Below, one piece after another: positions 15,504 through 24,062 of a stretch of 38,273 nucleotides of DNA. Below the pieces are notes generated by a model. It did not search any database. It was not told the DNA's origin and saw nothing but the letters and a program-made list of their open reading frames with translations. The number at the start of each line of letters is the position of its first letter. The stretch's first letter is position 1. The position numbers were made by a program, and so were the translations under genes. Source of the DNA: Bordetella parapertussis (lineage in GTDB: Bacteria; Pseudomonadota; Gammaproteobacteria; Burkholderiales; SG8-41); the NCBI GenBank assembly GCA_945901405.1, contig CAMDLH010000041.1, positions 1-38,273 of the forward strand. Direction: 5' to 3'.

Positions 15504-16748
15504 ATGACAGCAGTCAAACAAAAGCTCCCACTGGCCGGCGTAAAAGTACTTGAGTTAAGCCACATCGTCGCAGGCCCGAGCGGCGGCTTGATCCTCGGCG
15601 ACCTCGGCGCCGATGTGATCAAGATCGAGCACCCGGAGACCGGCGACACCGCGCGCAGTCACGCCAACAACGGCTCGACTTTTTTCTCGTTCAATCGCAA
15701 TAAACAATATCTCGCGCTCGATTTGCGCAAGCCAGCAGGCAAGAAAATTTTCGAGCAACTGGTTGCAAAATCCGACGTGGTGCTGGATAACTTCGCCCCC
15801 GGCGCGTTAAAGCGCCTGGGCCTTGATTACGAATGGGGCCGCAAGATCAATCCGCGCATCATCTACTGTTCGGTGAAAGGTTTTCTGCCCGGCCCCTATG
15901 CCGACCGGCCGTTTCTCGACGAGCTGGCGCAGATGGCGGGCGGCCTTGCCTATCTCACCGGATTCAAGGATCAGCCCATGCGCGCGGGCGCGTCGATCAC
16001 CGACATCGGTGCGGCGACATACGGCGTGATCGGCATATTGTCGGCGCTGTACCGGCGCGAGCAAACCGGCGTGGGCGACAACATCGAATCAGGTCTTTAC
16101 GAAACCATCGTGTTCTGGGTGAGCCAGTACATCACTGGCGCGCAGATGACCGGCATCAACCCGCCGCCACGTGGTGCGCGCACCAGCGGCATGGGCGACA
16201 ACATGGGCTGGGGCGTGTATCGACTGTTCGCCACCAAGGACGAGAAGCAGATATTCATCGCCGTGACGGGCAACCGCCATTGGCTGGGGCTGTGCGACGT
16301 GCTGGGCTTTAACGACTGGCGCGACGCGCCCGAATTCAACACCAATCGCAAACGCAGCGGGCAGAAACCCCGCATCGCCGAGCGTGTCAAGGCCGAGGTG
16401 GAGAAATACACCTACGACGAAATCGCGGCCCTGCTCTACAAGGCGCTGGTGCCGTATTCGCCGGTGAACACGCCGCTTGATCTCATCAACGAAAGACAGA
16501 TGGACGAGGGCGGGCACTGGATGAACCTCAAAGTCGGCGACAAGAAATTCAAGCTGCCCAAGCTGCCGATCACCATGGGCCAGACCGCTGATTTTGAAGT
16601 GCGCGAGCAGCCGGGCAATCTGGGAGAGCACACCGATGCGATACTTGCGTCACTGGGTTACAGCGCAGGCGACATTCAAAAACTCAAGTCCGAAGAAATA
16701 GTGCTGCGCTCGGACAAGATGCTGAATACGGAAGTGCGCGGGGATTAG
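15504..16748 (+). CDS. Class III CoA-transferase (CaiB/BaiF family)
   Basis: 414-residue family III acyl-CoA transferase that would move CoA from a donor such as succinyl-CoA to an organic acid. The N-terminus G-V-K-V-L-E-L-S-H-I-V-A-G-P is characteristic, followed by L-G-D-L-G-A-D-V-I-K-I-E-H-P. R-P-F-L-D-E-L-A-Q-M-A-G-G at 135-147 probably carries the catalytic aspartate (Asp139). I-E-S-G-L-Y-E-T is also typical. The ATG at 15504 has AGGA 8 nt upstream; the frame opens earlier at 15450 inside the repeat. The preceding dehydratase and lyase genes suggest activation of the same acid, although a repeat lies between. Confidence 0.93.
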   Translation: MTAVKQKLPLAGVKVLELSHIVAGPSGGLILGDLGADVIKIEHPETGDTARSHANNGSTFFSFNRNKQYLALDLRKPAGKKIFEQLVAKSDVVLDNFAPGALKRLGLDYEWGRKINPRIIYCSVKGFLPGPYADRPFLDELAQMAGGLAYLTGFKDQPMRAGASITDIGAATYGVIGILSALYRREQTGVGDNIESGLYETIVFWVSQYITGAQMTGINPPPRGARTSGMGDNMGWGVYRLFATKDEKQIFIAVTGNRHWLGLCDVLGFNDWRDAPEFNTNRKRSGQKPRIAERVKAEVEKYTYDEIAALLYKALVPYSPVNTPLDLINERQMDEGGHWMNLKVGDKKFKLPKLPITMGQTADFEVREQPGNLGEHTDAILASLGYSAGDIQKLKSEEIVLRSDKMLNTEVRGD

Positions 16749-16784
16749 GCGGCACACTTGGAACGGTTGCGCAAACTCCAACCC

Positions 16785-16810
16785 GTCATTCCAGCCTGCG
16801 CTGGAATCCA
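16785..16810. repeat. Single short palindromic unit of the GTCATTCC...GGAATCCA type
   Basis: ATTCCAGC and GCTGGAAT (16788-16807) are exact 8-bp arms with a 4-bp loop. The GTCATTCC...GGAATCCA frame resembles one half of the 81-bp repeats at 8373 and 15363. It lies 36 bp after the CoA-transferase stop and could act as a transcript 3'-end hairpin; no T-run follows. Confidence 0.65.
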
Positions 16811-16872
16811 GTGCGTAACCCAATGCGAAGCATCTTGATGCGTATCTCTGCAAGGTTTTTGAAGGGGTTACC

Positions 16873-18024
16873 GTGAGCGATTGGGAACCGCGCATACGCG
16901 CGTTTCATGGAAGCGGCGTGCAATCCGTGTTGGCGATCACCGGCGGCGGCTCGGCGGCGATCTCACGCCTGCTGGGCGTGCCCGGCGGGTCGCGTTCGGT
17001 GCTCGAGGCCATCGTGCCTTATGCGAACAAAGCGCTCACCGAGTGGCTCGCGCGCGAGCCCGATGCCTATTGCTGCGCCGACACCGCGCTGATGATGGCG
17101 GCGGTGGCGTGGCAGCGCGCGGCACGGCTTGCGGGCGTATCGCAAAATGTGATCGGCCTCGCGTGTACGGCTTCACTCGCGAGCGATCAACCCAAGCGCG
17201 GCGCGCACCGCTGTTGGATCGCCACGCAAAGCGGCGATGAGACGCGGCTCACGTATCTCACGCTTGAGAAGGGCGCGCGCTCGCGTGCCGGTGAGGAAGC
17301 GCTGGTGGCGGATCTCGTGCTGACGGCGTTGTTCGAAGCCGCGGGGTTGCCGCAGCCCGCGCCCGGCGGACTTACCGCCGCTGAATCCATAAACGTACAA
17401 GTCACGCGGCCTACGCCCGCCGTGCGTGACGTGTGGGCGGGCGAGCGCACGCACGTGTGGTCGCTCACGGATGGCGTGCTCGTGCCGAGCGTGGCAGGGC
17501 AGCCCGTGGGGCTGATACCGGGATCATTCAATCCCGTGCACGAGGGCCACCGGCAGTTGCGCAAGGTGGCGGAGGATATCCTGGGCGGCCCGGTGGCATT
17601 CGAACTGGCCATCGCCAATGCCGACAAGCCGCGGCTGGATTTTCACTCGATCGAACAACGCCGCACGCAGTTTCAGGGCGAGCTGCTGGCGATCACGGCC
17701 GCACCGCTGTTCATCGACAAGGCGCGCATATTCCCGAATACCACGTTTGTCGTCGGTTACGACACCGCGGTGCGGTTGATCGACCCGCGCTTCTACGGTC
17801 GGTCTGCGGCGCAGATGCAGGCAGCGCTTGCGGAGTTGCGCTCGCTCGGCACGCGCTTTCTGGTGGCCGGGCGGCTCACCGAGAGTGGATTCCTGACGTT
17901 TGATGACTTCGCATTGCCCGCCGGGTTCGGCGATCTTTTCGCGAGCATCCCGGAATCAAGATTCCGCGCCGACATCTCCTCGACCGCGTTGCGCAAGGCC
18001 GCGCAGCAAGGCGAAGAATCATGA
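16873..18024 (+). CDS. Two-domain protein: CinA-like N-terminal domain plus NadD/CoaD-type nucleotidyltransferase
   Basis: 383 residues. Residues ~1-165 resemble the CinA C-terminal/PncC (NMN deamidase) fold: A-I-T-G-G-G at 21-26, P-Y-A-N-K-A-L at 49-55 and a terminal helix E-A-L-V-A-D-L-V-L-T-A-L. Aligned with E. coli PncC from memory, the catalytic Ser (E-S-C-T-G-G) is Ala21 and the Lys of Y-S-N-E-A-K is Leu55, so deamidase activity is doubtful. Residues ~210-383 are an HxGH nucleotidyltransferase: G-S-F-N-P-V-H-E-G-H at 217-226 and I-S-S-T-A-L-R at 368-374. Pairing deamidase-like and adenylyltransferase domains suggests NAD or related nucleotide metabolism. GTTACC precedes the start rather than a clear Shine-Dalgarno. 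Related eukaryotic proteins may exist. Confidence 0.82.
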   Translation: MSDWEPRIRAFHGSGVQSVLAITGGGSAAISRLLGVPGGSRSVLEAIVPYANKALTEWLAREPDAYCCADTALMMAAVAWQRAARLAGVSQNVIGLACTASLASDQPKRGAHRCWIATQSGDETRLTYLTLEKGARSRAGEEALVADLVLTALFEAAGLPQPAPGGLTAAESINVQVTRPTPAVRDVWAGERTHVWSLTDGVLVPSVAGQPVGLIPGSFNPVHEGHRQLRKVAEDILGGPVAFELAIANADKPRLDFHSIEQRRTQFQGELLAITAAPLFIDKARIFPNTTFVVGYDTAVRLIDPRFYGRSAAQMQAALAELRSLGTRFLVAGRLTESGFLTFDDFALPAGFGDLFASIPESRFRADISSTALRKAAQQGEES

Positions 18025-18046
18025 ACGCGGGCGAATAAACCTAAAT

Positions 18047-19339
18047 TCAAAACCTGAGCACGTTCCCCGTGGCCTTTGATGCAACGCGCCGCGCTATCAT
18101 TTGGCGCGATTTATCGGCGTTGCCTGCCTTGAGATAGGCGGCGGCAAGCGTGTGCTCGACGAGATCGCGTTGTGCACGGCTGCCGCCGATGCGCACGGTC
18201 TCGGGCAACGCGCGCTCAAACAAGTTGATTGCACCGTCCCAGTCGCTTTTGGCGAACGCGCCGTACGCTTCAACCAGCGTTGGAACAACCGGCCCCGCAG
18301 GCAGCTTGCCGTCCGCCAGACTCGCGCGCAGGTCACTCACCAGTTGTTCGAGCCCGGACGCATCACCCGTCGCGGCGCAGGCCACGGCGCGGTGAACGTC
18401 GGCAAAGGCGATGCGCGCTTTGGGAAACGACTGGCGCGCGTAGTCATGCACTTCGCGCCAGAGTGCCGGCTGCCGCGGCTGCCCCGCCAGTTCGGAGCGC
18501 CACAAAAATGCAGGAGCATCGGATGCCACGTTTACAGGCGGGCCCCACGCCGCGCCGGGGTGGACATTCGCGCGATAGACTTCCCACGCGCGTTCGATGT
18601 TGCCGAGTTCGAGCGCGAACATTGCGACATGCCATGAGAGATGACAATGCAGCAGGCCCGCCTTGTCGAAGCCCGGCATCCACTCATCGAGGTAGCTGGC
18701 GGCCCGCCGCGGATCGCCTTTTTCATAGAGCACGTGCACGCGGTTGTGCGCGCCGTATGCGTTGCGTGGATTGCCCGCGAGGCTTTGTTCGATCAGATCC
18801 CACGCTTCATCCAGTAGTCCGCACTCGCAGGCGGCGAACGAGTACATGCAGAGGAACCACCAGTCCGCGCCGTAGTGCGGCGCGAGCGCGCGCATCATTT
18901 CGAGCAGTTCTTCTTCGTGCTGCTGGCGGCCAGAGAAACCGTACAGGCCGAACACGCTGGTGGCGGGGGCGAGCACCATCGCATCGCGCGGATGCAGCGC
19001 AAGATGCGCGCGCGTGGCTTCGAGCGCCTCCGGCATTTTGCCTTCGATCGAAAGCGCCACTGCATTGACATGGCTTTGTTCGCGCGATGTCGCGCGCGCC
19101 GCCAGCTCGCGCGCCTTGGCCGCCGCCTGCCGTGCCTGCGGCCCTTGCGCAATCAGGAACAGCGCGCGTGCCATACCTGCATTTGCAAGCGCGAAATCCG
19201 CATCGGCTTCGAGCGCGTGCCCGAAGTGCTCCACCGGGCCTGCGACCGCGGCAAGAACGCAATCAACACCCTCGACGTAGGCGTCGCGCGCGGCCTGCGA
19301 CGACGTGGATAACGACAGGCCGTAGCGATCAGCAAGCAT
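18047..19339 (-). CDS. Tetratricopeptide repeat protein, TTC38-like
   Basis: 430-residue, almost wholly helical protein without signal peptide or membrane segment. The N-terminus D-R-Y-G-L-S-L-S-T-S-S-Q-A-A-R-D-A-Y is like bacterial TTC38-family proteins. TPR-like helices follow (for example A-L-E-A-D-A-D-F-A-L-A-N-A-G-M-A-R and G-N-P-R-N-A-Y-G-A-H). L-H-C-H-L-S-W-H-V-A-M at about residue 230 is the conserved His/Trp core of the family. No biochemical function is known to me; TPR arrays usually mediate protein contacts. It converges with the CinA-like/adenylyltransferase gene (22 bp between stops). Confidence 0.82.
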   Translation of the reverse strand: MLADRYGLSLSTSSQAARDAYVEGVDCVLAAVAGPVEHFGHALEADADFALANAGMARALFLIAQGPQARQAAAKARELAARATSREQSHVNAVALSIEGKMPEALEATRAHLALHPRDAMVLAPATSVFGLYGFSGRQQHEEELLEMMRALAPHYGADWWFLCMYSFAACECGLLDEAWDLIEQSLAGNPRNAYGAHNRVHVLYEKGDPRRAASYLDEWMPGFDKAGLLHCHLSWHVAMFALELGNIERAWEVYRANVHPGAAWGPPVNVASDAPAFLWRSELAGQPRQPALWREVHDYARQSFPKARIAFADVHRAVACAATGDASGLEQLVSDLRASLADGKLPAGPVVPTLVEAYGAFAKSDWDGAINLFERALPETVRIGGSRAQRDLVEHTLAAAYLKAGNADKSRQMIARRVASKATGNVLRF

Positions 19340-19452
19340 GTTGTGTCCTACTTCTGTATTTGCAGACTGGCGCCGTCATTTGAAGGCGTGGCGCCAACGC
19401 ACAAGTGGAGTTACTGTCACGGGCCTTGCCGGCACACAAGCATTGAGATGCT

Positions 19453-19528
19453 TGAATTTAGAGACATGCTGCGCGCACCGCGAACCGGCTCCTTCCTCCG
19501 CTTGCGGGGGAAGGTTGGGATGGGGGGG
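19453..19528. repeat. ~75-bp interspersed repeat, copy A
   Basis: Runs from TGAATTTA to a G-run, with the conserved core CTTGCGGGGGAAGGTTGGG. It matches the reverse complement of 22136-22210 through most of its length. The interval 19340-19691 (352 bp) has no credible gene; this repeat is the only structure I see there, apart from the segment CACGTTCCAAGTGTGCC, whose complement recurs near 16752. Confidence 0.65.
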
Positions 19529-19691
19529 CGGCAACGAGTCGCTCCACCCTAGCCCGCTGCCACGTTCCAAGTGTGCCCCGCGCAAACTGCACGCAAGTGA
19601 GGGGACGAATTGGGTTGCACGTGGCATGTATCGAAACGGATAAGTCGCCGCATCAGTGTTTGTACTTAACTATTTGTTTTTATTGATATTT

Positions 19692-20660
19692 TTAATCTAT
19701 CTTGAAGCCACTGGTCTTGACCACTTTGGCCCAGCGATCTTTCTCCGCCGCCAGCCATTTGCCCAGTTGTTGCGGCGACATCGGCAGCGGGACGGTGCCG
19801 TGCGAGGCGAGTTTGTCCTTGATCTCTTGTGTGCCGAGGATGCGATTGACCTCGGCGTTGAATTTGGCGACTACGTCCGCAGGCATTTTCGCCGGCCCCA
19901 TGATGCCCTGATACGAGCCGGTGACGAAGCCTTCGAGGCCCGGTGTTTCCTGCACCGTCGGCACATCGGGCAGCGTCGGGTCGCGTTTTTCGCTCGACAC
20001 CGCAACGACTTTGAGGCGGCCCGCGCGCACATGCGGCATGGTTTGCAGCATGCCCATGAAGAGCAAGTCGCCCTCACCCGTTGCCACCGTCATGATCGAG
20101 GCCTGGCCGCCCTTGGTCGGCACGTACACCCATTTGACGCCGGTGCGCTGCTCCAGCGAGAGTGCCGCCACATGCACCGCCGCGCCCAGGCCCACCGGCA
20201 CGTTCAGCTTGCCGGGGTTGGCGCGGGCCAGCGCGATCAGTTCTTTCACCGTTTTCACCGGCACGCTCGGATGCACGGTGAGCAAATGCGCGGAGTACGA
20301 AATCATCGCCACCGGCGCGAAGTCGCGAATGATGTCGAACGGCAGCTTGCTGTACATGCTGGGGCTGATCGCGAGATTGCCCAAGTCGTTTAACACCGTG
20401 GTGTAGCCGTCGCCGGGCGCGCGCGCCGTGATGTCCATGGCGATGGCGCCGTTGGCGCCGACACGGTTATCGACGATGACCTGCGGCCCCCAAGCCTTGG
20501 TGAGTTCTGGGCCGATCATGCGCGCGAGGATGTCCGAAGTGCCGCCCGCCGGATACGGAATCAATATGCGGATGGGTTTGGAGGGCCAGGTTTGTGCGAT
20601 CGCGGGCAGCGCGCCCGCGGCTGCGAATATAGCGGCGGCAAGGCCGAGAGTGCGGAACAT
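19692..20660 (-). CDS. TTT family (Bug) periplasmic receptor, PTKGGQ subgroup
   Basis: 322-residue receptor. Signal peptide M-F-R-T-L-G-L-A-A-A-I-F-A-A-A-G-A-L ends A-I-A-Q-T-W-P. Ligand loop I-P-Y-P-A-G-G-T-S-D-I-L. Y-V-P-T-K-G-G-Q replaces H-V-P-Y-K-G, as in its gap-free paralogue at 10513-11481. The ATG at 20660 is supported by GGGGAGA 5 nt upstream. The frame is open to 20900 but that extension has no signal-peptide character. It is divergent from the next Bug gene across 386 bp. Confidence 0.93.
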   Translation of the reverse strand: MFRTLGLAAAIFAAAGALPAIAQTWPSKPIRILIPYPAGGTSDILARMIGPELTKAWGPQVIVDNRVGANGAIAMDITARAPGDGYTTVLNDLGNLAISPSMYSKLPFDIIRDFAPVAMISYSAHLLTVHPSVPVKTVKELIALARANPGKLNVPVGLGAAVHVAALSLEQRTGVKWVYVPTKGGQASIMTVATGEGDLLFMGMLQTMPHVRAGRLKVVAVSSEKRDPTLPDVPTVQETPGLEGFVTGSYQGIMGPAKMPADVVAKFNAEVNRILGTQEIKDKLASHGTVPLPMSPQQLGKWLAAEKDRWAKVVKTSGFKID

Positions 20661-21046
20661 TTTTTCTCCCCAGATACGGTGAACGATGCGCGGAAGTGTA
20701 GCGGTGAAGCGCGGTGCTGTCGAACGCGGCGCTCGTGATGCGCGGCTTGAGTGTGGGGTTGTTATGCGGTCTGACGGATGGCGGTCAACCGGGCCGCGTG
20801 GACCGCACGGATTTCCGCTGGAGCGGTAGTTTACGTTGGGAAAAACCGGCCTTGGCGATGGGGTTGGTTCTGGTCGAAGAAGCTTCTCCTGATCTTGCAT
20901 TGGATGGCTGCGCTTCGGCCTTATTGAGCGTGGCCGGCGCTACCGCGTCGATGTCGCGGCCGAGCGGATCACGTCGCCAGCGCCATGCGTTGCAAATTGA
21001 TGGAGGGCGGTGCAAACTTAAATCGCAAACAATCTGGAGTCGGCCT
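20661..21046. other. Long divergent intergenic region between two Bug receptor genes
   Basis: 386 bp without a credible gene. Open frames here are unbroken leftward or rightward extensions of the flanking receptors that lack family similarity. No strong promoter hexamers, palindromes or RNA structures were recognised, although both genes must be transcribed from here. The length leaves room for a regulator site. Confidence 0.5.
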
Positions 21047-22030
21047 ATGAAGCATTTGCGATATTGTTTTGGCGCGGCGGCGATGTTGCTGCCTCTGACG
21101 GTGCAGGCGCAGGCCGCTTCGACAGGCGCGGGACCAGCCTACCCGGTGAAGTCGCTGCGGCTGATTGCGCCGTTTCTCGCCGGTGCGTCGCAGATTCTGG
21201 CGCACACGATCTCCGAGAAGCTCAACGAATCGCTGGGCCAGCCGGTGGTTGTCGATCACCGGCCGGGCGGCGGCGGCAACGTCGGCGCCGAAATTGCCGC
21301 GCGCGCGGCGCCCGACGGCCACACGCTGGTGATCCTGAGCGCTTCGCACGCCACCAGCGCCGCCATGTACAAGAAACTCAAATACGATGTGGTCAAGGAT
21401 TTTGCGCCGGTATCGCTGACAGCCACGGTGCCGCAACTCATTGTGGTGCACCCGTCGCTGCCGGCGAGATCTCTGAAGGAGCTTGCGGCGCTGGCGCGCG
21501 CGAATCCGGGCAAGCTGAGCTATGGCTCCGGCGGGGTGGGCTCGTCCGGGCATCTGGGCGGCGAGCACTTCGCGGCGCTCAACAAAGTGAAACTGATGCA
21601 CGTGCCGTACAAGGGCGGGAGCATCGCGCTGACCAATATTCTTTCCGGCGAAGCCGACATCGTAGTCGTCACCGTACCCGCCACCATTCCGTTCATCACC
21701 GCGGGCAAGCTGCGCGGGCTTGCCATACTCGACACCCAGCGCGTGCCGCAGTTGCCACAAGTGCCCACCAGCACCGAGGCCGGCATGCCGCAACTGCAAC
21801 TCGTCACCTGGTATGGCGTGGCCACGCCCGCCGGCGTGCGCGGCGACATCATCGCGCGCTTGCACAAGGACCTCGCCGCTGCCCTGGCGTTGAACGACGT
21901 GAAGCAGCGTTTCGCCAAGGTGGGCATGGAGGCGAGGCACAGCACGCCCGCCGAGTTCGGTGGCTATGTCAGGGCCGACGTCGCGCGCTGGACGCAGGTG
22001 ATACGCGAGGCGAATATTCAGGTGGAATGA
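21047..22030 (+). CDS. TTT family (Bug) periplasmic receptor with altered ligand loop
   Basis: 327-residue receptor. Signal peptide M-K-H-L-R-Y-C-F-G-A-A-A-M-L-L-P ends V-Q-A-Q-A. The first ligand loop reads A-P-F-L-A-G-A-S-Q-I-L-A, lacking both the GG pair and the Asp of the usual P-Y-x-x-G-G-x-x-D. The remaining blocks are standard (V-D-H-R-P-G-G-G-G-N, A-A-P-D-G-H-T, H-V-P-Y-K-G-G-S). The ATG at 21047 has CTGGAG 8 nt upstream; the frame opens earlier at 20714. The changed loop suggests a different ligand or binding mode. Confidence 0.92.
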   Translation: MKHLRYCFGAAAMLLPLTVQAQAASTGAGPAYPVKSLRLIAPFLAGASQILAHTISEKLNESLGQPVVVDHRPGGGGNVGAEIAARAAPDGHTLVILSASHATSAAMYKKLKYDVVKDFAPVSLTATVPQLIVVHPSLPARSLKELAALARANPGKLSYGSGGVGSSGHLGGEHFAALNKVKLMHVPYKGGSIALTNILSGEADIVVVTVPATIPFITAGKLRGLAILDTQRVPQLPQVPTSTEAGMPQLQLVTWYGVATPAGVRGDIIARLHKDLAAALALNDVKQRFAKVGMEARHSTPAEFGGYVRADVARWTQVIREANIQVE

Positions 22031-22100
22031 TCGCGGTTTAACGCCATCTTCGCGGGTGTCGTGGTTGCCCGGGCAAGGGCGCGCTTGAAGCGCAGCAGGG

Positions 22101-22210
22101 GGTTAGGATGGGGGCGGCGAATCGTGCCACTGTCCGCCCCCATCCCAACCTTCCCCCGCAAGCAGGGGAAGGAGCCGATTTGTGGTGTGCTCAGCACGTC
22201 TTGAAATTTA
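22101..22210. repeat. ~75-bp interspersed repeat, copy B, with extra inverted repeat
   Basis: 22136-22210 is the reverse complement of copy A at 19453-19528, sharing the CCCAACCTTCCCCCGCAAG core and the TTGAAATTTA edge. In addition 22101-22117 and 22134-22150 form a 17-bp inverted repeat with one mismatch around a 16-bp loop, a strong hairpin 71 bp after the Bug gene stop. The rest of the 292-bp gap to the monooxygenase holds nothing else recognisable. Confidence 0.65.
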
Positions 22211-22322
22211 ATTGTCGTAGCCGACAATGTACGTCGTTGACCGTTTGCCGGGCAGGCGATAGATTGCCGGCTGGTGAAAAATGGTGTTTGAAAACAAAAT
22301 AACGTAATAACGAAGGGCACTC

Positions 22323-23957
22323 ATGATCGAAGTTCCTGTTCTGATCGCAGGCGGCGGCCCGGTGGGTTTGAGCGCTTCCATTTTGTTGTCGCGCCTGGGC
22401 GTGGCGTCGCACCTTGTCGAGCGGCATCCCGGCACTGCTTTCCATCCGAAGGCGCGCAACATCAACATGCGCACGATGGAAGTGTTCCGCCAATGCCGCG
22501 TCGAGGACGCAGTGCGCGCGGCCGGTCTGCCGATCGAGCGCACCGGTTTTCTGATCTGGGCCGAGTCGCTCGCCGGCCGCGAAATCGAGCGGCGCATCGA
22601 GCGGCGCTCACATGCGGACGGGCCGGAATTGAGCGCGTCGCGCCACTGCCTGTGCGCTCAGGATGATCTCGAGCCGGTGCTGCGCCGCCATGCCGAGGCG
22701 CTGGCGCCCGGCAGCCTTGCGTTTGCCACGGAATTGATCCGCTTCGAGCAAGATGCAACCGGTGTCACCGCAACGTTGCGTCACCAGGGCCGCGAGACCG
22801 AGGTGCGGGCGCAATATCTGATCGCCGCCGACGGCGCGCGCAGCCCCGCGCGGCGCGCGCTCGGCATCGCGATGCGTGGCATACCCGAGCTCTATCGCAG
22901 CGTAAACGTGCTGCTGAACGCGGACCTCACGCCGTGGGTGAAGGACCGGCCCTCCGCGATCTATCTGATTCAGCAGGGCGATTTGCGCGCAACGTTCATG
23001 ACGATCAATGGCGTGAACCGCTGGGGTTTTTTGATCAACCTGCCGCTCGAAGCGTCGTTCGAGCCTTATACCGCTGAGCGCTGCGCCGAGGTGGTGCGCA
23101 CCGCGGTGGGGGATCCAAATCTTAAAGTCGAAATCCTCGGCATCGATCCGTGGGTGGCCGCGGCCGAAGTGGCCGAGCGCTACCGCGCGGGCCGCGTCTT
23201 CCTCGCCGGCGATGCCGCGCACCACATGCCGCCCACCGGCGGGTTCGGCTTGAACACGGGCGTGCAAGATTCACATAACCTCGCCTGGAAACTGGCCGCC
23301 GTGCTCAAGGGTTGGGCCGCGCCCAGTCTGCTCGACACCTACGACGCCGAACGCCGGCCCTACGGCGAGACCGTCACCGAGCAAAGTCTGGAAAGCGCGC
23401 GCTCGATGGGACGCGTCAAGCCGGCCGCGGGCGCTGCTCCCGTAGCCCCTGCGGCGCCGGCGCGCGCACGCCCGGAGTTTCACAACGAACTGGGCATGAT
23501 CTTCGGCGCCAACTATGCGTCAAGCGCGGTCATCCCGGACGGCACCGCGCTGCCAGCGGTTGAAAATCCGGTGACGCAGTACCTGCCGTGCGCGCGGCCA
23601 GGCAGTCGCGCGCCGCATGTATGGCTCGAACGCGAGGGCCGCAAGGTATCCACGCTGGACTTGATCGATACGGGCTTTGTGCTGTTGGCGGGCGAGCGCG
23701 GCAGGCCGTGGTGCGACGCCGCGCGCGAGGTCTGCGATGTATTACGCATGCCACTCAATGCATACACAGTGGGAATCAGCGCCGACCTCGGCGATGCGGA
23801 CGGACGCTGGGCAAGCGCTTACGGCATTGAATCCGACGGCGCGGTACTACTGCGCCCGGATGGACACGTCGCGTGGCGCAGCCGCTCGGGCGCTCCCGAT
23901 GCCAGGCAAACTCTTGAGCGCGTGTGTGCAGCCATAGTGGGCCGCGACGGTTCATAA
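22323..23957 (+). CDS. FAD-dependent phenolic monooxygenase (MhpA/PheA/PobA superfamily)
   Basis: 544-residue class A flavoprotein hydroxylase, the size of 3-(3-hydroxyphenyl)propionate or chlorophenol hydroxylases. FAD motif G-G-G-P-V-G at 10-15; DG motif A-A-D-G-A-R-S-P-A-R-R at about 172; GD motif G-D-A-A-H-H-M-P-P-T-G-G-F-G-L-N-T-G from residue 296. After an Ala/Pro linker (A-A-P-V-A-P-A-A-P-A) the last ~150 residues look like the thioredoxin-fold C-terminal domain of this group, ending with R-P-D-G-H-V-A-W-R. It would hydroxylate a phenolic acid with NAD(P)H and O2. AAGGG lies 6 nt before the ATG. Confidence 0.93.
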   Translation: MIEVPVLIAGGGPVGLSASILLSRLGVASHLVERHPGTAFHPKARNINMRTMEVFRQCRVEDAVRAAGLPIERTGFLIWAESLAGREIERRIERRSHADGPELSASRHCLCAQDDLEPVLRRHAEALAPGSLAFATELIRFEQDATGVTATLRHQGRETEVRAQYLIAADGARSPARRALGIAMRGIPELYRSVNVLLNADLTPWVKDRPSAIYLIQQGDLRATFMTINGVNRWGFLINLPLEASFEPYTAERCAEVVRTAVGDPNLKVEILGIDPWVAAAEVAERYRAGRVFLAGDAAHHMPPTGGFGLNTGVQDSHNLAWKLAAVLKGWAAPSLLDTYDAERRPYGETVTEQSLESARSMGRVKPAAGAAPVAPAAPARARPEFHNELGMIFGANYASSAVIPDGTALPAVENPVTQYLPCARPGSRAPHVWLEREGRKVSTLDLIDTGFVLLAGERGRPWCDAAREVCDVLRMPLNAYTVGISADLGDADGRWASAYGIESDGAVLLRPDGHVAWRSRSGAPDARQTLERVCAAIVGRDGS

Positions 23958-24062
23958 ATTTGCGCTTTGGCGCGGCGGCGGAATTGCACCGGACGCGGAT
24001 GGTAGCTTCGGCAATGCATTATGCGGGTCGTGTACGGCCCGATAAATCGCTGGCAGCCGATT

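Noticed and set aside
20969..21940. 323-codon open frame on the minus strand
   Set aside because: It is antisense to a complete Bug receptor; composition is Arg/His/Gly-rich as expected for a GC-rich shadow frame.
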